NCBI GenBank assembly: GCA_030835135.1
Contig: JAUQWO010000075.1
Coordinates: forward strand, 62,001 to 126,000
DNA from: Bacteroidota bacterium
GTDB taxonomy: Bacteria > Bacteroidota > Ignavibacteria > UBA10030 > UBA6906
Direction of reading: 5' to 3'
Length of the DNA: 64,000 nt
A program made the translations under genes and the position numbers. This document shows positions 7,962 through 16,257 of the stretch, in pieces. The notes beneath the pieces are model-generated. The model searched no databases and was not told the origin of the DNA. It saw only the letters and a program-made list of their open reading frames with translations. Position 1 is the stretch's first letter, and every line of letters starts with the position of its first letter.

Positions 7962-10034
7962 ATGTCGGCTGATACGCTGGTCACACTCTCCCTCGCCGTC
8001 CTCCTGCTGCCCCTGGCCGGGTTCGTGCTGATGATGTTCTTCGGCAAGAAACTCCCCCGGCAGGGCGACTGGCTCGAGACGGGCATCATCACCATCGCCC
8101 TGGGGATCGCACTGTACGTGCTCTTCCAGAAGATGACCACCTTCGCGGGTGAGGTCGGCTCCCTCCGCTTCACGTGGATCGACTTCCATGAGGTCCCCGG
8201 CATCGGGCCCCTGAAGATCGTGCTCGGGTTCACGATCGACAACCTCGCCGCGATCATGATGGCCGTCGTGATGATCATCAGTACCCTGGTCCACTACTTC
8301 TCGATCGGGTACATGCACGACGACGTCCGGTACAGCCGCTACTTCGGCTACCTCGGCATCTTCACCTTCTCGATGCTCGTGATCGTCCTCGCGGACAATC
8401 TCTTCCTGCTCTATGTGGGATGGGAACTGGTGGGCCTGAGCTCGTATCTGCTCATCGGTCACTGGTACGAGAAGAAGAGCGCCAGCAATGCCGCCATGAA
8501 GGCGTTCATCACCAACCGCGTCGGTGACCTGGGCTTCTTCATCGGCATGGCGATCATGTTCACGACGTTCCATACGTTCGGCCTCACGGAGATCTTCGCC
8601 GGGTTGCAGTCCGGCCAGATGCCGCTGGGGAGCGAGTCGTGGCTGACCGTTGCCGGTGTCCTGATCTTCTGCGGCGCCATCGGGAAGTCCGCCCAGTTCC
8701 CGTTGCATGTCTGGCTCCCGGACGCCATGGAAGGCCCGACCCCGGTCAGCGCCCTCATCCATGCCGCCACCATGGTCGCCGCCGGCGTGTATCTCGTGGC
8801 GCGTGTGTTCCCGCTCCTGACCGCCGATGCGCTGATGGTGATCGCGTACATCGGGCTCACGACCGCATTCATCTCGGCAACGATCGCCATCGCCCAGAAC
8901 GATATCAAGAAGGTGCTCGCGTACTCCACCATCAGCCAGCTCGGCTACATGGTCATGGGCCTCGGGGTCGGCGCGTACACCTATGGCTTCATGCACCTCG
9001 TGACGCACGCCATGTTCAAGGCCGGCCTGTTCCTCGGCTCCGGCTCGGTGATCCACGCGATGCACGGTGCGATGCACCATCAGCACGACCACCATACCGA
9101 TCCGCAGGACATCCGGAACATGGGGGGCCTTCGCACGAAGATGCCGGTGACGTTCTGGGCGTTCGTCATCTATACGCTGGCCATCTCCGGGGTCCCGCTC
9201 ACGTCGGGCTTCATGAGCAAAGACGGCATCCTGGCGGGCACGATGGCGTTCGCGGGCTTCACGGGCCACACGCTGATCCCCATCGTCGGGTTCTTCGTCG
9301 CGGGCCTCACCGCGTTCTACATGTTCCGCCTGGTCATCCTGACCTTCCTCGGCGCGCACGCCGACGAGAAACGCTTCGCGCATGTGCATGAATCGCCGAA
9401 GGTGATGATCATCCCGCTGATGATCCTGGCCGTGCTCTCGGTCTTCGTGTTCTATAGCTGGAACCCCCTGGACGCCTCGCACGGCTGGATCAGCCAGGCG
9501 CTGCCGCGTCCGGCCACCGTCGTGCCCGAACACCTGGCGGCCACCGAGGCCGCCGAGTTCGCGGAAGGCGTGCACCATGCCCATATGCCGGCCATGCTGC
9601 TGTCGCTGACCGTCGCCGGCCTGGGGATCGCGCTCGCGTTCGCCACGTACTACTGGAAGAAGATCAGCGCGGACAGGATCGCCACGAGCCTTGCGCCGGT
9701 GCACCGGTTCCTGGTGGACAAGTGGCGGTTCGATGAACTCTACGGCACGGTCGTCGTGGGTGGAACGCTCGCTCTGACCCGCGCGCTCAACTGGGTGGAC
9801 AGCAAGATCATTGACGGCGCGGTGAACGGGGCGGGGTGGGCGACCCGCGGGACGTCGTTCATCAGCTCACGGTTCGATGCGCTCGTCATCGATGGCATCG
9901 TCAATCTGTCGGCGTACCTCTCCGGTTTCGGCGGGCTCGTGCTCCGCAAGTTCCAGACCGGCAAGGTCCAGACGTATGTACTCTTCACGGTGGCAAGTGT
10001 GTTGGTGCTGTACTTCGTATTCCGCATGGTTTGA
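7962..10034 (+). CDS. nuoL: NADH-quinone oxidoreductase subunit L
   Basis: A 690-residue antiporter-like membrane subunit (ND5 family), the distal proton pump with the long lateral helix. Hallmarks seen are LFLLYVGWELVGLSSYLLIG, the block LPDAMEGPTPVSALIHAATMVAAGVYL and KKVLAYSTISQLGYM. A histidine-rich loop (HGAMHHQHDHHTD) follows the core helices. The C-terminal part is hydrophobic, as expected for the transverse helix region. Length is in the upper normal range. Confidence 0.97.
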   Translation: MSADTLVTLSLAVLLLPLAGFVLMMFFGKKLPRQGDWLETGIITIALGIALYVLFQKMTTFAGEVGSLRFTWIDFHEVPGIGPLKIVLGFTIDNLAAIMMAVVMIISTLVHYFSIGYMHDDVRYSRYFGYLGIFTFSMLVIVLADNLFLLYVGWELVGLSSYLLIGHWYEKKSASNAAMKAFITNRVGDLGFFIGMAIMFTTFHTFGLTEIFAGLQSGQMPLGSESWLTVAGVLIFCGAIGKSAQFPLHVWLPDAMEGPTPVSALIHAATMVAAGVYLVARVFPLLTADALMVIAYIGLTTAFISATIAIAQNDIKKVLAYSTISQLGYMVMGLGVGAYTYGFMHLVTHAMFKAGLFLGSGSVIHAMHGAMHHQHDHHTDPQDIRNMGGLRTKMPVTFWAFVIYTLAISGVPLTSGFMSKDGILAGTMAFAGFTGHTLIPIVGFFVAGLTAFYMFRLVILTFLGAHADEKRFAHVHESPKVMIIPLMILAVLSVFVFYSWNPLDASHGWISQALPRPATVVPEHLAATEAAEFAEGVHHAHMPAMLLSLTVAGLGIALAFATYYWKKISADRIATSLAPVHRFLVDKWRFDELYGTVVVGGTLALTRALNWVDSKIIDGAVNGAGWATRGTSFISSRFDALVIDGIVNLSAYLSGFGGLVLRKFQTGKVQTYVLFTVASVLVLYFVFRMV

Positions 10035-10072
10035 AATGCAGTAACGCGTAACTCCTGGAGGATGGATCGTAC

Positions 10073-11728
10073 ATGGAATTCACATTGTTAGGCATCGGAA
10101 TCCTGACCTGGATCACGTTCCTGCCGGTCGTGGGCATGGTCGCCGTTTTGCTCCTGCCGAAGAACAGCAAGGACGCGATCCGCTGGACATCGCTGGGCGT
10201 CACGATCCTGCAGGTCGTGCTGGCCGTGGTGATCTACTCACGGTTCGACCGGTCCCTGGCCGGCATCAACTCCGTGGCGGGGATGCAGTTCGTCGAGCAG
10301 GGGACCTGGATCGACATCCCGAGCGTCGCCTGGTTCGGCCGGGTGCACATCGAGTACTTCCTCGGTATCGACGGCCTCAGCGTGGTGATGGTGCTGCTGA
10401 CCGCGCTGGTGTCCTTCATCGCGACGATCTCGTCGTGGAAGATCGACCGGTCGGAAAAGGGTTACTTCGCCCTGCTCCTGCTCCTCAATACGGGCATGAT
10501 GGGCGTGTTCGTCTCGCTCGACTTCTTCCTGTTCTACGTGTTCTGGGAAGTGATGCTCCTGCCGATGTACTTCCTCATCGGCGTCTGGGGCGGCCCGCGC
10601 CGCGAATATGCCGCCATCAAGTTCTTCCTGTACACGCTCTTCGGCAGCGTGCTCATGCTGCTGGCGATGATCGCGCTGTACTTCAGCACGAACGTCTATA
10701 TTGATGGCGCCGGCGTCATCCACTCGATCGCCGAAGGCACGAAGAGCGGTCTGGCCGGGCTGGAGAAGATCCATACGTTCAACCTCCTCGCGATGATGGA
10801 CCCGGGCAACATGGTGCCGGGGTCGCTGCTCGCCGGATGGGAGACCTCGTGGCGCTACATCGCCTACGTCGGCCTGTTCATCGGCTTCGCGATCAAGGTG
10901 CCGCTCTTCCCGTTCCATACCTGGCTGCCCGACGCGCATGTGGAAGCGCCCACACCCATCAGCGTCATCCTGGCCGGCGTCCTCCTGAAGATGGGGACCT
11001 ACGGCATGCTCCGCATCAGCTTCCCGGTCTTCCCGGATGCGATGCTGCACTTCTCCTGGGAACTCGCGCTGCTCGGCGTCATCAGCATGGTCTATGGCGC
11101 GCTCGTTGCCATGGCCCAGACCGACTTCAAGAAACTGATCGCCTATTCGTCCATCAGTCACATGGGCGTCGTGATCCTCGGTATGGCCTCGATGAACACG
11201 CAGGGCATGACCGGCGCCGTCCTGCAGATGTTCAACCACGGCACGATCACCGCGATGCTCTTCCTTATCGTGGGCGTCATCTATGACCGCGCCCACACCC
11301 GTGGCGTGAACGAGTTCGGTGGACTGATGAACAAGATGCCGCGCTACTCGGCGGTGATGGTGATCGCGTTCTTCGCGGCCCTCGGACTGCCGGGCCTCAG
11401 CGGGTTCATCAGCGAGGCGTTCTCGCTGCTGGGCGCCTTCCAGACGTTCCGGACGCTGACCATCATCGCGGCGGTCACGATCGTCCTGACCGCGGGCTAT
11501 ATGCTCTGGGTCCTCCAGCGCGTGTTCCTCGGCACCCTCCCCGAGAAGTGGGCCGGGCTGACGGATATGGATGGCCGTGAGACCTTCATGCTCGTGACGC
11601 TGGCGGTGATCGTGATCTTCCTCGGGATCTATCCCGCGCCGGTGCTCGATCTGATGAACGCGTCCATGAATTCACTCGCCGGCATCATGCAGCACGCCGG
11701 TACCACCGGTATGATGGGCATGCAGTAA
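10073..11728 (+). CDS. nuoM: NADH-quinone oxidoreductase subunit M
   Basis: A 551-residue antiporter-like subunit (ND4 family) forming a proton channel in the middle of the membrane arm. FFLFYVFWEVMLLPMYFLIG contains the conserved glutamate; FHTWLPDAHVEAPTPISVIL and KKLIAYSSISHMGVV are the ND4 signature blocks. A GGAGG-type site lies shortly before the ATG at 10073. The C-terminus is Met-rich (MGMQ end). Length is slightly above average. Confidence 0.97.
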   Translation: MEFTLLGIGILTWITFLPVVGMVAVLLLPKNSKDAIRWTSLGVTILQVVLAVVIYSRFDRSLAGINSVAGMQFVEQGTWIDIPSVAWFGRVHIEYFLGIDGLSVVMVLLTALVSFIATISSWKIDRSEKGYFALLLLLNTGMMGVFVSLDFFLFYVFWEVMLLPMYFLIGVWGGPRREYAAIKFFLYTLFGSVLMLLAMIALYFSTNVYIDGAGVIHSIAEGTKSGLAGLEKIHTFNLLAMMDPGNMVPGSLLAGWETSWRYIAYVGLFIGFAIKVPLFPFHTWLPDAHVEAPTPISVILAGVLLKMGTYGMLRISFPVFPDAMLHFSWELALLGVISMVYGALVAMAQTDFKKLIAYSSISHMGVVILGMASMNTQGMTGAVLQMFNHGTITAMLFLIVGVIYDRAHTRGVNEFGGLMNKMPRYSAVMVIAFFAALGLPGLSGFISEAFSLLGAFQTFRTLTIIAAVTIVLTAGYMLWVLQRVFLGTLPEKWAGLTDMDGRETFMLVTLAVIVIFLGIYPAPVLDLMNASMNSLAGIMQHAGTTGMMGMQ

Positions 11729-11773
11729 GCGTCGCCCGCATCCCGTTCACCACCGAACAACTGAGTCTGAGTC

Positions 11774-13282
11774 ATGACCGACCGCTTGCTTCACGACCTC
11801 GCCCTGATGGTGCCGGAGACGGTGCTCACCGTCACCATCATCGTCGCGCTGGTCGCTGACATCATCTTCCGGCGCAGCAGGGCGATCGTACCGGCGATCG
11901 TGATGATCGGGCTGACCGTCGCCGGGATCATCGTCCTGGGCCAGCCGCATGAGAGCTTTGCGATCTTCAGCGGCATGCTCGCCGTGGACCCCTTTGCCTC
12001 CTTCTTCAAGGTGCTGATCCTGCTCTCCGCCATCCTCGTCGTGGTGTTCTCGCTCGGCTTCAACGAACTGAACGCCAACGGAAGGAAGGTCGGCGAGTAC
12101 TATGTCCTCATCGCCGCGTTGACCCTCGGCATGATGCTCATGGCGGGCGCCAACAACATGCTGATGATGTACCTGGCGATCGAACTCTCCTCGATCAGCT
12201 CCTACGCGCTGTCGGGCTACACCCGCGAGGCGGAGGATGCGAGCGAGGCGTCGCTGAAATACGTCATCTACGGGGCCCTCTCCTCCGGGCTGATGCTCTA
12301 TGGCATCTCGATGATCTATGGCCTGACCGGACATTTCACATTCTCCGAGATCAGCAGCGCCCTGCCGCCGGTATTGGAGCAGGGGAGCACAGCGTCGCTG
12401 GCGCTGATGTTCGCCGGTCTCCTGATCGTGGCCGGCCTGGGCTACAAGATCTCCGCCGTGCCGTTCCATTTCTGGGCACCGGATGTGTACGAAGGCGCCC
12501 CGATCACCATCACGGCGTTCCTGTCCGTCGCCTCCAAAGCCGGCGGGTTCGCCCTCATGATCCGGTTCCTCTCCGTGTCGTTCCTGGACAGCAGCGTGGT
12601 GACGCTCGGGGCCGGCTCGTGGGCCGTGCTCCCCGGGTTCGACTGGCGGTCGGTGGTGGTGGCCCTGTCCGTCCTGACCATGACCGTGGGGAACCTGGTG
12701 GCGATCTGGCAGAACAACCTGAAGCGCCTCCTGGCCTATTCCAGCATCGCGCACGCAGGCTACATGATGATGGGTCTGGTGGTCCTCACGAACGAAGGTA
12801 TTTCGGCCATCATGCTGTACTTCGTGATCTATCTGTTCATGAACTTCGGCGCCTTCTATATCGTGATGCTGATCGCGAACAAGATCGGAAGCGAGGACAT
12901 CGAGGACTACCGCGGGCTGGGGTCGCGTGCGCCATTCCTGATGGTCGCACTGGCCATCTTCCTCGTGTCGCTCACCGGCCTTCCGCCGACCGCGGGGTTC
13001 ATCGGCAAACTGTATCTCTTCGTGGCGTTGCTGAACAGCGGCTGGGTCTGGCTCGCGGTGGTCGGTGCCCTGAATAGCGTGATCGCGCTGTATTACTACA
13101 TCCGCGTCCTCCGGAACGTGTTCCTCCGGGGAACCGAACAGGCCGCAGCACCCCTGCAGCTCGGGCGCCTGGAAGGCGTGGTGGTCGTCCTCCTGCTGGT
13201 GCCGACGGTCCTGCTGGGACTGTATTTCAGTCCGTTAGCCGCTCTCGCGCAGGCGTCCACAAAGATGCTCGGCATGCCGTAG
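11774..13282 (+). CDS. nuoN: NADH-quinone oxidoreductase subunit N
   Basis: A 502-residue antiporter-like subunit (ND2 family), the last gene of the operon. LMMYLAIELSSISSYAL, FHFWAPDVYEGAPITITAFL and KRLLAYSSIAHAGYMMMG are diagnostic. With it the operon encodes eleven subunits (A, B, C, D, H to N). The NADH-oxidising module (NuoE, NuoF, NuoG) is not encoded anywhere in the window. A strong terminator follows at 13310-13342. Confidence 0.97.
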   Translation: MTDRLLHDLALMVPETVLTVTIIVALVADIIFRRSRAIVPAIVMIGLTVAGIIVLGQPHESFAIFSGMLAVDPFASFFKVLILLSAILVVVFSLGFNELNANGRKVGEYYVLIAALTLGMMLMAGANNMLMMYLAIELSSISSYALSGYTREAEDASEASLKYVIYGALSSGLMLYGISMIYGLTGHFTFSEISSALPPVLEQGSTASLALMFAGLLIVAGLGYKISAVPFHFWAPDVYEGAPITITAFLSVASKAGGFALMIRFLSVSFLDSSVVTLGAGSWAVLPGFDWRSVVVALSVLTMTVGNLVAIWQNNLKRLLAYSSIAHAGYMMMGLVVLTNEGISAIMLYFVIYLFMNFGAFYIVMLIANKIGSEDIEDYRGLGSRAPFLMVALAIFLVSLTGLPPTAGFIGKLYLFVALLNSGWVWLAVVGALNSVIALYYYIRVLRNVFLRGTEQAAAPLQLGRLEGVVVVLLLVPTVLLGLYFSPLAALAQASTKMLGMP

Positions 13283-13309
13283 ACAATTCAGAATATCGGT
13301 GTACCCTCC

Positions 13310-13342
13310 AACAGTCGGTTCCGCTTTGCGGGGCCGACTGTT
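13310..13342 (+). terminator. Terminator of the nuo operon
   Basis: AACAGTCGG (13310-13318) pairs with CCGACTGTT (13334-13342). An inner CCGC/GCGG stem and two G-U pairs extend it to about 15 pairs with a TTT loop. The tail is CTGCGTTC, so it is a strong hairpin with a weak T tract. Confidence 0.7.
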
Positions 13343-13488
13343 CTGCGTTCAGGGCGGATCCGGTCGTCCCTGCGTAGCGCAGCCCGCCGATGTCGAGGAA
13401 CAATCGTCTGCTCCGTGATGTTCTTGAGACATCGCTCCCATACTGTTCATTGTCTGTTGATACGCAACCCCGATGCCGGAGGATCCTG

Positions 13489-15120
13489 GTGAGTCATCTC
13501 AACGTCGCCGTCACTGTCCGTGTTCTCCCTCGCGCTCACACCCTGGCCCGGGTCATCATCGCTTGTGCAGTTCTCCCCGTCCTGGCAATGGTCTCCAACG
13601 CATCAGCGGCTCCGGCCGACCCCGATAGCTCCATGGTGGCGTTGCTGCGCTCGCTTCCCGGAACACCCATGTCCTTGCGGCGGGCTGTGGATCTGGCGGG
13701 GTCCACCTCACCGACCGTTCGCGCCGCAGGTGCCGTGTATGATGCTGCTCGTGGAGCCGTGCGTCGTGAAGGCGGAGCGTTCGACCCCGTACTGTCGCTC
13801 GCCTGGGACTACTTCGATCAGAAGCTTCCGTCAGCTTCATTTTTTGCCGGTGCGGATGTCCTGCATACTGCCCAGGGGACCGGAGCAGTGGGTCTGAATT
13901 GGCGTTCACCCATTGGCACGCAGATCAATGCGGATCTCGGCGCAGTACGGTTCACCACGAATTCCGGTTTCGCGTTCCTCACGCCGCAGTACACCACCAC
14001 AGGATCGCTGTCCCTGCGACAGCCTCTGCTCCGCGGATTCCATACGTCCACCATGAAAGAGGTTGCCGGGGCGGAATTCCTGGAGGCATCGGCACACGAT
14101 CGGTACGAACAGGAGGTCCTCGTCCTTCAGGGGACCGTCGAACAGGTCTACTGGGACCTCTTTGCGGGGGAGCGCGATTATGCCGTCCAACGACTGACGC
14201 GGGACAGGGCTGCTGCGTTCCTCCATGAAACCGAATTGCGCGCGAAGACAGGCCTCATCGGGCCGGGACAGGTTGCCAATGCCGCGAGCTTCCTCGCCGA
14301 CCAGGAGAATCTGCTGCTCGATCGCGAAGAGGCGCTGGACGGCCTCTCCGAACGGCTGGCGCAGGTGATGGGTGTCCGTCCCGATCAGGGGACGAGCCGG
14401 TTCAAGACCACGGACCAGCCACCGGACACGATCGCGATCGATGACGCCGACCGCTGGGTGCGGGAGGCCCTGACACGCAACCGGGACCTGCAGGCAATAC
14501 AGGCAGAAGTCGATGCTCGCCGTGTGTACTCCCGGGCAGCAACATGGGAAGCACTTCCGGGACTCGATCTGATCGGTGCAGTGGGAGGAAACGGTCTCGG
14601 TGGTGACGCGCGCAATGTGGTCTTCGGTGCCGATACGTTGCGGACGCAGGTGCACGGTTCTCTCGGTGATGCGCTCCGGCAGACGGTGAACCGCGATTAC
14701 CCTTCCTGGCGCGTCGGGCTGGAACTGACCGTGCCGATCGGGATGCGTGCAGGATCGGGCGAAGCGGACCGGCTGGACGCCGAGGTTGTTGTCGCAGAAC
14801 AGCGTTATGCGCAGGCCTCGCGACTTCTGGAAGAGGAGGTGCGGGCCCGGTGCCGGGAGCTCATGAACGGCCAGCGTCGTCTCACGGCGGCACGCTCCAG
14901 TGTTGAGGCGGCCCGCGAACAGGTCCGGATCGTCCGCATCGAGTATCAGAATGGCACCTCGACAGCATTTGAACTGGTGCGTGTCGGGGCGGATTTCGCA
15001 GTAGCGGAACAACGGTATTCCCAGGCGCTCGTCCGCAGCGCCAAGGCCGCAGCGGCCCTGCGGCAGCTGACGTCCGGTGCCTTCGGCCGTGAGGATTCTG
15101 CCCGGCCAGGGATGCAGTGA
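13489..15120 (+). CDS. TolC-family outer membrane efflux protein
   Basis: The outer-membrane channel of a tripartite efflux system. I start it at GTG 13489 because GGAGG (13478-13482) lies 6 nt upstream and a signal peptide follows directly (hydrophobic IIACAVLPVLAMV, cleavage near NASA-AP); the frame is open 99 nt further upstream. This gives 543 residues. The two TolC repeats are visible as long alpha-helical stretches: AEFLEASAHDRYEQEVLVLQ in the first half, and EARRLL-type segments such as RLLEEEVRARCRELMNGQRR in the second. Sequence outside the helices is weakly conserved. It is the first gene of the efflux operon; the fusion protein starts 35 nt downstream. Confidence 0.85.
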   Translation: MSHLNVAVTVRVLPRAHTLARVIIACAVLPVLAMVSNASAAPADPDSSMVALLRSLPGTPMSLRRAVDLAGSTSPTVRAAGAVYDAARGAVRREGGAFDPVLSLAWDYFDQKLPSASFFAGADVLHTAQGTGAVGLNWRSPIGTQINADLGAVRFTTNSGFAFLTPQYTTTGSLSLRQPLLRGFHTSTMKEVAGAEFLEASAHDRYEQEVLVLQGTVEQVYWDLFAGERDYAVQRLTRDRAAAFLHETELRAKTGLIGPGQVANAASFLADQENLLLDREEALDGLSERLAQVMGVRPDQGTSRFKTTDQPPDTIAIDDADRWVREALTRNRDLQAIQAEVDARRVYSRAATWEALPGLDLIGAVGGNGLGGDARNVVFGADTLRTQVHGSLGDALRQTVNRDYPSWRVGLELTVPIGMRAGSGEADRLDAEVVVAEQRYAQASRLLEEEVRARCRELMNGQRRLTAARSSVEAAREQVRIVRIEYQNGTSTAFELVRVGADFAVAEQRYSQALVRSAKAAAALRQLTSGAFGREDSARPGMQ

Positions 15121-15155
15121 TGGAACGTGATCGATACGAACGAAAGGAACGTCCG

Positions 15156-16253
15156 ATGCAGGCGCAACAACGAGGGATGGCAGGCATTCAGTACGCGATG
15201 GCTCTGATGGGCGCTGCCCTGGTGTCGTCCGGGTGCAGCGGCAGCAGCGACCGCGCCGGCTTTGCGATGCCGCCGATGCCGGTGGAGGCGAGCGCGGTGA
15301 CCCGGCACGAGATCGTGGACCGGTTCGAGGTCGTTGGTACGATCGAGGCGCTGGCAGCCGTCACGGTGGTGGGGGAGATCGATGCGATCGTCACTGCCTT
15401 GCCGTTCGCCGAAGGGAGTACGATCAGGAAAGGCGATCTCATCGCCCGGCTCGATGACGCCCAGCTCGCGGCGGAGGTCTCCCGTGCGGAAGCCCTGCGT
15501 GCTCAGACCAGCGCCTCGTTCGAACGCGTGAGGAGCATCGTCGACCAGGGCGCCGGCGCGCCGCAGGACCTGGATGATGCCGCCGCGGCCCTGAAAGTTG
15601 CGGAGGCAAACCTTGACCTGGCCCGGGCCCGTTTCGCAAAGACGCGGATCGTTGCGCCTTTCAACGGCGTGGTCGGATCGCGGCGCATAAGCGTCGGGAC
15701 CTTCCTCCGCGCCGGGCAGGCCATCACTGAGCTCGCCAATGTTGATGAGATGCGTGTCACATTCTCGGCGCCGGAGCGGTTCCTCAGCCGCCTGAAGCAG
15801 GGAGCAGGTGTCACGGTCTCGACGCCCGCATTTCCCGACACGGACCTCCACGGACAGATCCTCGTTGTTGATCCGATGATCGACGAGGCCACGCGCACCG
15901 CACGGGTGGTTGCCCGGGTCCAGAATCCAACCCGCAGGCTCCGGCCGGGGATGTCGGCGAACATCGCCGCTGTCCTCAACAGGCGCGCCGATGCGCTCAC
16001 CGTCCCCAACGAGGCGGTGTTCGGCAATGCAGGACAGTCGTTTGTGTACGTCATCGGTGCCGACAGCACGGTGCACCGGACGGCCGTGACTCTCGGGACG
16101 AGGACCCCGGGGGTGGTGGAGGTGCTGCACGGCCTCGCGGAGGGCGCACGGGTCGTGAGGACCGGGCATCAGAAATTGTTCGACGGCGGCAGGGTCATGC
16201 CGGTCATGTCCGATCCGCGGGCCGCTCTCGCACCAGCACAGACAGGCGGGTGA
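15156..16253 (+). CDS. RND efflux periplasmic adaptor lipoprotein
   Basis: A membrane fusion protein (AcrA/MexA type) linking the RND pump to the TolC channel. The ATG at 15156 has AAAGGA 8 nt upstream; an earlier GTG/ATG overlapping the tolC-like stop is possible. The N-terminus has a lipoprotein signal ending in VSSGC. The biotinyl-lipoyl halves flank a helical hairpin: VVGEIDAIV and the ARFAKTRIVAPFNGVVG block, with the helices in between (AEVSRAEALRAQTSA...). The beta-barrel domain follows with PGMSANIAAVL. Length of 365 residues is normal. The pump gene starts 4 nt after its stop. Confidence 0.92.
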   Translation: MQAQQRGMAGIQYAMALMGAALVSSGCSGSSDRAGFAMPPMPVEASAVTRHEIVDRFEVVGTIEALAAVTVVGEIDAIVTALPFAEGSTIRKGDLIARLDDAQLAAEVSRAEALRAQTSASFERVRSIVDQGAGAPQDLDDAAAALKVAEANLDLARARFAKTRIVAPFNGVVGSRRISVGTFLRAGQAITELANVDEMRVTFSAPERFLSRLKQGAGVTVSTPAFPDTDLHGQILVVDPMIDEATRTARVVARVQNPTRRLRPGMSANIAAVLNRRADALTVPNEAVFGNAGQSFVYVIGADSTVHRTAVTLGTRTPGVVEVLHGLAEGARVVRTGHQKLFDGGRVMPVMSDPRAALAPAQTGG

Positions 16254-16257
16254 ACGC

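Noticed and set aside
7956-9704. 582-codon minus-strand frame antisense to nuoL
   Set aside because: Shadow frame of a clearly conserved gene; composition is antisense-like (Arg, His, Asp, Glu), no domain recognised.
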